Source of the DNA: Roseateles sp. YR242
Lineage (GTDB): Bacteria > Pseudomonadota > Gammaproteobacteria > Burkholderiales > Burkholderiaceae_C
Assembly (NCBI RefSeq): GCF_900109745.1
Contig: NZ_FOAV01000004.1
Coordinates: 242,245-306,244 of the forward strand
Direction of reading: 5' to 3'
DNA: 64,000 nucleotides
Shown piece after piece: positions 1 to 6,144 of this stretch (position 1 is the first letter of the stretch; the number at the start of each line of letters is the position of its first letter). The position numbers were made by a program, and so were the translations under genes. Below the pieces are notes generated by a model. That model saw only the letters and a program-made list of their open reading frames with translations, ran no database searches and was not told the origin of the DNA.

Positions 1-1
1 T

Positions 2-850
2 GGTAATGATGGGGTGGTGCTGGGTTTGGTGGCGGCGGTGATCGTGGTGGCGGCGTGGGGGGCGAGTCAGCTCTTTGCGGGCCGGGCGGCCTTTCTGATT
101 GTGGGCGCAATGATCGCCACGATGATGAGCGCCAACGTCTTCTTCTGGATCATTCCGGGGCAGAAGCAGGTGATCGAGGACATGCGGGCGGGCCGGCCGG
201 TGAATCCGGTGTTTGGGCAGCGGGGCAAGCAGCGGAGCGTGCACAACACCTATTTCACGCTGCCGGTGCTGATTGCGATGCTTTCCAATCACTACGGGAT
301 GCTTTACAGCCATTCCTGGAACTGGCTGGTGCTGGTGGCGCTGATGTTGGTGGGGGCCTTGGTGCGGACCTGGTTCGTGAAGCGTCACAAGGGGGTGAAT
401 GCGTGGCCCTTGCTGGTGATGGTGGCGGTCTTGCTGGTGGCGCTGATCGTGGCGTTGGCACCTGTCGGGATGGCGGGCAATGGGACGGTTGATGCGCCGG
501 TGGCGGCGACCTCTCTGAATGCTTCTTCGACCTCTGCTTCGACCTCTGCTTTGAGCTCTTCTTCGAGTTCTGCTGCCGCCTCTGGCACTGCGCCAACGAG
601 TGCTCCAGCCACACAGGGACCACCCACTTTCGAGCAAGTGCACCACATCGTGCAGGACCGCTGCCAGGCTTGCCACAACGCAGCCCTCGCGCCCAAACGG
701 ATCCAGCTCCACACACCGGAACTGATCGAACAGCATGCGCAGGAGATCTATCAGCAGGCGGTGGTCCAAAAGTCCATGCCGCTGAACAACGCCACTGGCA
801 TCACCGACGAAGAACGAGCTGTTCTTGGACGCTGGTTCCAGGCGCGTTGA
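2..850 (+). CDS. puuD: Urate hydroxylase PuuD-like membrane protein with C-terminal cytochrome c domain (5' partial)
   Basis: The reading frame is open to the window edge, so the N-terminus is missing. The visible part has hydrophobic segments at the start and around residues 95-155 (counting from base 2) that resemble the DUF989/PuuD membrane domain. A Ser/Ala/Thr-rich linker of about 45 residues follows, then a small cytochrome c-like domain with the heme-binding motif CQACH and a downstream Met (KSMPL) that could be the distal ligand. Proteins of this architecture are known as urate hydroxylases, which oxidise urate to 5-hydroxyisourate and pass electrons to the respiratory chain through the fused cytochrome. 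The function is assigned by family resemblance. A plain DUF989 membrane cytochrome is the alternative. Confidence 0.8.
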   Translation, partial: GNDGVVLGLVAAVIVVAAWGASQLFAGRAAFLIVGAMIATMMSANVFFWIIPGQKQVIEDMRAGRPVNPVFGQRGKQRSVHNTYFTLPVLIAMLSNHYGMLYSHSWNWLVLVALMLVGALVRTWFVKRHKGVNAWPLLVMVAVLLVALIVALAPVGMAGNGTVDAPVAATSLNASSTSASTSALSSSSSSAAASGTAPTSAPATQGPPTFEQVHHIVQDRCQACHNAALAPKRIQLHTPELIEQHAQEIYQQAVVQKSMPLNNATGITDEERAVLGRWFQAR

Positions 851-889
851 CGGGGCTGGTGGCGTCGCTGATTGTTCTTTGCCCGCGCC

Positions 890-988
890 GGAAAGCGCCA
901 GGCCGGGGGGCATTTGCTCCATGTCCCCCGCCCGCTCCGCGGGCTCCTCCTAATACTTACGCAAATGCCCCCCGGCCTGTCACTTTCC
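890..988. repeat. Palindromic intergenic element, copy A1
   Basis: Two 28-base arms (890-917 and 961-988) are inverted repeats matching at 26 of 28 positions. Both outer ends carry the GGAAAG/CTTTCC signature. The 43-base loop holds a second small palindrome (CCCGCTCCGCGGG) and the string TAATACTTACGC. The same element, in the opposite orientation, lies at 26809-26905. The gap 851-1491 holds this copy, the tandem duplication, copy A2 and a terminator, with no gene I can support. Confidence 0.85.
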
Positions 989-1048
989 GAACCCAGGACT
1001 TCAACGACTTGACTGCGGCGGGCCGAGACCTTCTCGCACCGAAGCGCC

Positions 1049-1264
1049 CGTCCCCATCCCGTGACGAATCGAAGTGATTGGTCAGGCGCTGATTCCCTGG
1101 CGGAAGTACTCAGTCGGGAAGCGGCGATCCGGTGCCCTTCTCCGTAAGTATTAGCACCGTCCCCATACGTGACGAATCGAAGTGATGGTGGTCAGGCGCT
1201 GATTCTCTGGTGGGAGTACTCGGTCGGGAAGCGACGATCCGGTGCCCTTTTCCGTAAGTATTAG
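1049..1264. repeat. Direct tandem duplication of about 106 bp
   Basis: Unit 1 (about 1049-1154) and unit 2 (about 1157-1264) are near-identical direct copies. Both start with a CGTCCCCAT string, continue through GTGACGAATCGAAGTGAT and CAGGCGCTGATT, and end in CCGTAAGTATTAG. Differences are scattered substitutions and a few extra bases. Unit 2 supplies the left arm of palindromic element A2, so unit 1 looks like a leftover half element. Confidence 0.85.
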
Positions 1265-1389
1265 GAGGAGCCCCGGAGGGGCGGGGGAGCGACCTCGGAC
1301 ATAAACAGTCCAGTGGACTGTTTATGCCTAGGGAGCGCCAGGGCCACTGGCCCTGGCATGGAGGAAAAGGGTGCCGGATCGTCGCTTCC
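1227..1389. repeat. Palindromic intergenic element, copy A2, with nested palindromes
   Basis: The 27-base arms at 1227-1253 and 1363-1389 are inverted repeats matching at 25 of 27 positions. The loop contains three further dyads: AGCCCCGGAGGGGC near 1268-1282, a 27-base near-perfect palindrome at 1300-1326, and a 21-base one at 1337-1357. The arm ends (GGAAGCG, CCCTTTTCC) and the loop string GTAAGTATTAG are shared with the elements at 26809-27010 and 48327-48431. Confidence 0.85.
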
Positions 1390-1431
1390 ACCGTGGGTCA
1401 GAGAAGGTATTCCACCCCGACGCGCAGACAA

Positions 1432-1459
1432 AAAAAGGACCGCAGAGCGCGGTCCTTTT
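1432..1459 (-). terminator. Rho-independent terminator of the chemoreceptor gene
   Basis: The stem GGACCGC/GCGGTCC with a 5-base loop is flanked by A-runs on one side and T-runs on the other. Read on the minus strand it is followed by eight T residues. It lies 32 bases beyond the stop codon of the minus-strand chemoreceptor. The four T residues on the plus side suggest it may work weakly in both directions. Confidence 0.85.
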
Positions 1460-1491
1460 CTCATTGAGAGAGAGAGCCAGCCAGACCGGTA

Positions 1492-3423
1492 TCAGACCCG
1501 GAAGCGCCCGACCTGTTCAACCAGGCGATGCGCCTGCTCCCGAAGGCTTTCGGCCGCTGCCGTGCTTTCCTCCACCAGGGCGGCGTTCTGCTGTGTCCCC
1601 TGATCCAACTGAGCGACAGCGCCGTTGATCCGGGTCACACCCTGAGCCTGTTCATGCGAGGCGGTCGAGATCTCGCCAATGATGTCGGTCACCCGCCGCA
1701 CGCTGCTCACGATCGCCTGCATCGCCGCACCGGTATCGCTCACCAGACGGGCGCCCGACTCCACGCGTTCACCACTGGCCGTGATCAGACCCTTGATCTG
1801 CTTGGCCGCCTCAGCGCTGCGCTGCGCCAGATGGCGAACCTCGGAGGCCACCACCGCAAACCCGCGGCCTTGCTCACCAGCCCGTGCGGCTTCCACCGCC
1901 GCATTCAGCGCCAGGATGTTGGTCTGGAACGCGATCGAATCGATGGTGCCGATGATGTCGCTGATCTGCCGGCTTGCCTGGCTGATCTCCTCCATCGTGC
2001 TCACCACCTGCTGCACCACCACGCCACCACGCTGCGCCGCCTGGTCGGACTCACCCACCAGCTGATGCGCCTGCTGCGTCGAGGCGGCTGTCTGGCTCAT
2101 CGAGCCCGCCAGCTCCTCCAGCGCCGAAGCCGTTTCCTGCAGATGGCTCGCGGACTGCTCCGTCCGTGCGGACAGATCGCGGCTGCCGGCAGCCACTTCA
2201 GCGCTGGCCGTGCCAATGCTGTCGCTGGCATGGCGCACCTCGGTAATGGTGCGAGCCAATTGCTGACGCATCTGCTCCACACCGGCTGCCAGCGCGCCCA
2301 TATCGTCCTGCTGGCTCACACGCACCGGCTGCGTCAGATCGCCGGCAGCCACTGCAGCCACCGCATTGTTCAGTTGCACCATCGGCAAACCCACCCAGCG
2401 GCCCAGCAGCCAGGTAATGCCCAGACCCAGCAGCACCACCGCCAGGCCCATCAGGCCCCACAGCGCCCACAGGGTGTTGTAGTGCGAGGCCAGCGCCGTT
2501 GACCGCGAGGCTTCGGCCACCACCCACCAGCCCGTCGCCTTGGAGCGCTGCGCCACGGCGAAAGCGTCCTTGTGGTTGGTGTTGTAGACCGCCGTGACGT
2601 CTTCCAGCACGCCGTCCTTGTCCTCGGCCAGACGCTTGACCAACTGCTCGGCCTGGTCAGCCTTGATCACCTCAGCCAGCTTCTTGCCCTTGGAAGTCGG
2701 GTGACCACGCAACTGCGCTTCCTCCGCCGACTTGCCCGGATCCAGCAGATACAAGCCACCCGTCTCGAACAGCTTCACCGCACCTGCGAGCTGCACCAGC
2801 TCATCCTGCAGGCCACGCATGTCAAACCCGATGAACAGGATGCCGACGATCTTGCCAGCCGCATTCTTCACCGGCGTGTAGCGCGTCATGTAAGGCACGC
2901 CGAACAGCGTGGCCGGGCCGACATAAGTCTCGCCAGCGTTGACCTTTGCATACGCGGTGCCGGCTGTGTCCAGCAGCGTTCCCATCGCACGCGAGCCATC
3001 CTGCTTTTTCAGCGAGGTGGTGACACGGATGAAGTCCGTCCCCTTCTTGGCAAAGATGGTGGCCACGCCACCCGTGCGGCGTGTAAAGCGGTCCGGCAAG
3101 TCCAGGTTGCCATTGATCTTGTGACCGTCGTGCGAAAGCTCGCCCTCCGCGTCCAGCACGAACTGGCCGTCCGGCAGGTCACTGGCCAGCACGTCGTACA
3201 GACGGTTGGCCGAGTCCCGGGCCGTGCGGTCCAGGGCGTCCGCCACACGGGCCACCGACGAAGCCTCGCTCGCCATGTAGTCCGTCGTGCGTTGCCGTGC
3301 CTGATTGGTCAGCACCCACGAGAGTGCGCCACAGATCACCACCAACATGACGGCAATGGCAAAACTGGCCAAAAGAGATACACGACGGGCAACCGTCGTA
3401 CGGACTGGATTCTGTTGATTCAT
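1492..3423 (-). CDS. Methyl-accepting chemotaxis protein with a periplasmic Cache domain
   Basis: This 643-residue chemoreceptor should signal ligand binding to CheA/CheW. A first membrane helix spans about residues 15-38. A Cache-type sensor domain follows, with the signature region AYAKVNAGETYVGP then YMTRYTPVKN. A second helix lies at about 320-343, then HAMP, then the long coiled-coil signalling domain. The conserved hairpin tip AFQTNILALNAAVEAARAGE lies near residue 495, and methylation-helix motifs such as EQSASHLQETASALEELA are present. There is no C-terminal NWETF-type CheR tether. The nearby Bug binding protein could deliver a ligand, but nothing shows this. The ligand is unknown. 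Confidence 0.95.
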   Translation of the reverse strand: MNQQNPVRTTVARRVSLLASFAIAVMLVVICGALSWVLTNQARQRTTDYMASEASSVARVADALDRTARDSANRLYDVLASDLPDGQFVLDAEGELSHDGHKINGNLDLPDRFTRRTGGVATIFAKKGTDFIRVTTSLKKQDGSRAMGTLLDTAGTAYAKVNAGETYVGPATLFGVPYMTRYTPVKNAAGKIVGILFIGFDMRGLQDELVQLAGAVKLFETGGLYLLDPGKSAEEAQLRGHPTSKGKKLAEVIKADQAEQLVKRLAEDKDGVLEDVTAVYNTNHKDAFAVAQRSKATGWWVVAEASRSTALASHYNTLWALWGLMGLAVVLLGLGITWLLGRWVGLPMVQLNNAVAAVAAGDLTQPVRVSQQDDMGALAAGVEQMRQQLARTITEVRHASDSIGTASAEVAAGSRDLSARTEQSASHLQETASALEELAGSMSQTAASTQQAHQLVGESDQAAQRGGVVVQQVVSTMEEISQASRQISDIIGTIDSIAFQTNILALNAAVEAARAGEQGRGFAVVASEVRHLAQRSAEAAKQIKGLITASGERVESGARLVSDTGAAMQAIVSSVRRVTDIIGEISTASHEQAQGVTRINGAVAQLDQGTQQNAALVEESTAAAESLREQAHRLVEQVGRFRV

Positions 3424-3727
3424 GGCAGGCGAGCACCGACTGGGTGCGTGGCAGGACTGGGGGGACCGACGTTGTCTCTCCCGCGCCTATGGAGGTGTTT
3501 TGTTGGCGCAGGTCAAACTGTAGGGCCCGTTGAGCGAATAGCGGTTACCCTGCCCCTCAAATGCAGGGGGATAACCTCTTGCTATTCGAGTTCTACGTGA
3601 AGTAATGCGCGGCTCCGAGACAGCGCTACCCCGTCATTGATTGAATCGCTGTTCGCCCAATTATGTCGTCTGTGTGTTTCGTCTGGTTTTGCCATCGCCC
3701 ACGCGAGGAAAAGCCTGCGGGGTCGGC
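3424..3727. other. Intergenic region between chemoreceptor and Bug protein genes
   Basis: This 304-base gap carries no supportable gene. It holds the upstream region of the minus-strand chemoreceptor, including a GGAGGTG string at 3491-3497 on the plus strand, and a long hairpin listed separately at 3535-3588. The 3' side of the Bug protein gene (3590-3727) shows no clear terminator. Confidence 0.5.
3535..3588. repeat. Long imperfect hairpin upstream of the chemoreceptor
   Basis: The outer arms CGAATAGC and GCTATTCG are exact complements. Inside them GGTTA pairs with TAACC and CTGCCCC pairs with GCAGGGG around the short loop TCAAAT. The pairing spans 54 bases with only small bulges. There is no T-run directly after it in either direction, so a simple intrinsic terminator is not favoured. 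It could be a 5'-leader structure, a protein-binding dyad or a REP-like element. Confidence 0.6.
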
Positions 3728-4747
3728 CTACTCCGCGCTGATGCCGCGGCTGCGAATCAGCGCATGCCAGCGGGTCGTTTCCTGCTGGATGAAACGCGCC
3801 AGCGTGGCGCCGTCGGTGGGGGCCACCTCCAGGCCGTAGTCCTCCAGATGCGCCTTCAGTTCCGGCTCGGCCAGAGCCTTGGCCACATCGGTGCCCAGCC
3901 GCGTGGTGATGGCGTCCGGGGTGCCCTTGGGCACGAACAGGCCTTGCCAGGCGCTCACGTCCACGCCTTTCACCCCCACCTCGTCGAAGGTCGGCACCTC
4001 CGGCAAGGTGGCGATGCGTCGGGGTGACAGCACGGCCAGGGCCTTCAGCCGGCCGCTGCGCAGGTGGGGCAGTGCGGCCGCAGTGTCCAGGATGCCCATG
4101 GGCACCACGCCGCCGATCAGGTCCTGGGTCGCGAAGGCCGTTCCCCGGTAAGGCACATGCACGAGGTAGCTGTGGGTGCGGTCCTTCAGCAGCTCCATGG
4201 CCAGATGGTGCGGGCTGCCCACGCCGGGAGAGGCGTAGCTGTAATGGCCGGGCCGCGCCTGCACCTGCTGCAGCCATTGCTGCGCGGAACTGAAGCCGGC
4301 CTGGGCGTTGACCACCAGCAGCAGCGGGAAACGGGCCATGAAGGCCACCGGCGTGAAATCCGACGGGGCATAGGGCAGCTTCTTGTAGAGCGCCCCGTTG
4401 AACACCATGGCGCCGTTGTCTCCGGTCAGCAGGGTGTAGCCGTCCGGGGCGGACTTGGCGGCGTTGTCGGTGCCGATCACCCCGGCCGCACCGGGGCGGT
4501 TGTCGATGATGATGGTCTGCCCGAGTTGGCGGCCTAGCGCGGGGGCCAGTTGGCGGGCCAGGAAGTCGGAGCCGCCACCGGCCGGGTAGGCCACCACCCA
4601 GCGCAGCGGCTTGGCCGGCCAGGTCTCGGCCCGGGCCGCCAGCGGTACGGCTGCCGCAAGCCCACCAGGCAGCACCCGAGCCACCATGCTGGCGGCCGTG
4701 CCCACCATGAGAGATCTGCGTCGGGCATCGGGCTCGCGAACGGCCAT
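3728..4747 (-). CDS. Bug/TctC-family periplasmic solute-binding protein
   Basis: This 339-residue protein has an N-terminal export signal with a twin-arginine-like RRRSLM stretch and an ARAE cleavage region. It then shows Bug-family hallmarks: PLRWVVAYPAGGGSDFLAR, then IIIDNRPGAAGVIGTDNAAK and APDGYTLL. Bug proteins bind carboxylates or other small ligands for tripartite tricarboxylate transporters, and most Burkholderiales carry many orphan copies. No TctA or TctB membrane subunit lies nearby, so this is an orphan. AAGGAG lies upstream of the ATG. The gene is divergent from the HIT gene with a 67-base gap. The ligand is unknown. Confidence 0.92.
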   Translation of the reverse strand: MAVREPDARRRSLMVGTAASMVARVLPGGLAAAVPLAARAETWPAKPLRWVVAYPAGGGSDFLARQLAPALGRQLGQTIIIDNRPGAAGVIGTDNAAKSAPDGYTLLTGDNGAMVFNGALYKKLPYAPSDFTPVAFMARFPLLLVVNAQAGFSSAQQWLQQVQARPGHYSYASPGVGSPHHLAMELLKDRTHSYLVHVPYRGTAFATQDLIGGVVPMGILDTAAALPHLRSGRLKALAVLSPRRIATLPEVPTFDEVGVKGVDVSAWQGLFVPKGTPDAITTRLGTDVAKALAEPELKAHLEDYGLEVAPTDGATLARFIQQETTRWHALIRSRGISAE

Positions 4748-4814
4748 GTGGCGCTCCTTGTCGGCTCAGCTAGAGTCGCCCGATCTTAGCCAGCGGCCTT
4801 GGCCGCCTCTCACC

Positions 4815-5249
4815 ATGGAACACCCTGATTGCCCCTTGTGCCGCGACCCTGGCGGACTGTTGGTGGCCAGCGCACCGCGCTGGCGTGTCATTCGGGCCGC
4901 CGAGCCGGACTTCCCGGCCTTCTACCGTGTCATCTGGCAAGACCACGCGGCCGAGTTCAGTGACCTGTCGCCGACCGACCGGGAGGCCTGCATGGCCGTC
5001 GTCATCGCGGTGGAACAGGTGCTGCGGCAGGCGCTGACGCCCACCAAGATCAACCTCGCGACGCTGGGCAATGTGGTGCCGCATCTGCACTGGCATGTCA
5101 TTGCACGCTTCGATTGGGACAGCCATTTCCCCAACCCGGTGTGGGGCGAACGCCGCCAGACGCTGGATACCGAAGCAGCGACGCGCCTGGCCGTGGCACT
5201 GCCGGAGCTGGATGCGCGTGTTCGCGAGGCCGTAGCGGCGCTGGCCTGA
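4815..5249 (+). CDS. HIT family protein (histidine-triad nucleotide hydrolase)
   Basis: This 144-residue cytoplasmic protein carries the histidine triad PHLHWHVIARF near residue 95 and a CPLC motif near the N-terminus. HIT proteins hydrolyse phosphoramidate or dinucleotide bonds of nucleotides. The frame is open upstream, but the ATG at 4815 gives the expected family length and an N-terminus (EHPDCPLC) typical of Burkholderiales HIT proteins. The next gene is convergent and starts its stop codon two bases away. The natural substrate cannot be deduced. Confidence 0.9.
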   Translation: MEHPDCPLCRDPGGLLVASAPRWRVIRAAEPDFPAFYRVIWQDHAAEFSDLSPTDREACMAVVIAVEQVLRQALTPTKINLATLGNVVPHLHWHVIARFDWDSHFPNPVWGERRQTLDTEAATRLAVALPELDARVREAVAALA

Positions 5250-5250
5250 A

Positions 5251-5703
5251 TCAATCCAGCAAGGCCATCCGCCGCACCGCAGCCGCAGGGTCGGACGAGG
5301 GCTCCTCATTGAGGAAGACCAACTGCATCACATACAACTGGTCCTGGCCTTCGGCGTTGCAGGCCAGTTGACGAACGGCACGGCGGACCTCGGTGCGGTA
5401 TTCCATCGGGCCGCCACGCTGCTGAATTTCGCTGATTGCCGACCCGGACAGCCGGAAGGCCACGGTGGTGGTGCCCTCGCGTTGATGGCGCGCCTGGGCC
5501 ACACCGAGCGAACGTGCCAGGGCGGCTTCAATGCCGGGGCAGGTGGCCCGCACGTTGGTGTGGATCTTCTCGGCGCCGCGACGCACGGTGACGACCACTC
5601 GGTCCAAATCGGTGGCGGCCTGGGCCAGGCCGGTGGACAGACCGGCGAAGGCGCCGGCCAGCACCAGAACGAGCGACGGAACGGACATGAGCTTGGTTTG
5701 CAT
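5251..5703 (-). CDS. Small secreted protein of unknown function
   Basis: The product is 150 residues. An N-terminal signal peptide runs about residues 1-29, ending in GLAQA, and is followed by a mature domain with two Cys residues, one in RATCPGIE and one in RQLACNAEG. They could form a disulfide. I do not recognise the family. The ATG at 5703 has AGGAG about 8 bases upstream, which favours it over the upstream in-frame ATG at 5748. The gene sits alone, convergent with the HIT gene. Confidence 0.75.
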   Translation of the reverse strand: MQTKLMSVPSLVLVLAGAFAGLSTGLAQAATDLDRVVVTVRRGAEKIHTNVRATCPGIEAALARSLGVAQARHQREGTTTVAFRLSGSAISEIQQRGGPMEYRTEVRRAVRQLACNAEGQDQLYVMQLVFLNEEPSSDPAAAVRRMALLD

Positions 5704-6144
5704 GGTGGGAGCTCCTGGGCTGCGTTGAGTCGGGGCGCGCCACGGCATGTGGCGCGTTGATCGACCTTGGGCAGGTTAGGCAGCGGACCGACGTGCGCCA
5801 ACCTGCAAGCGACCAAGCGTGTGTGCAAAGGGTTGCAGTGCGCGGCGAGAGCGATGAACTGCAGCTGGCAAGGATGACCCGCCTTGATGGCTGCTGCGCC
5901 GCAAGGCCCTAAGGAACACGAAGCACAGTGGCGCCACCTGTCCCCGGCTTGCGCGGCGTGCGGGCATCGCGCCCTTGGTGCGGGGCGTGACGACTTGGTG
6001 AACCATCCTGCAGGGGGGCGGGGGAAAACCCACTGAGAATCGGACGGTGACCCTACGCGACCCGGCCCTCCCCCGACGCTAACCCGATGCTGCAGGTTCG
6101 CCTGCTGCAATCCCGTCCCCCCAATCTTGAAGGAACTCCTCCGG
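5704..6144. other. Intergenic region, no gene seen
   Basis: This gap of about 440 bases separates the divergent small secreted protein and M16 protease genes, so it should hold both promoters. No reading frame in it has a recognisable product. I see no convincing repeat, operator or terminator. Confidence 0.5.

Noticed and set aside
890-1389. Palindromic elements as complete transposons
   Set aside because: They are about 100-160 bases, encode nothing, and I see no target-site duplication at the arm ends. REP/MITE-like is as far as the sequence goes.
3728-4747. Complete tripartite tricarboxylate transporter operon
   Set aside because: No TctA or TctB gene flanks the binding protein; neighbours are a chemoreceptor and a HIT protein.
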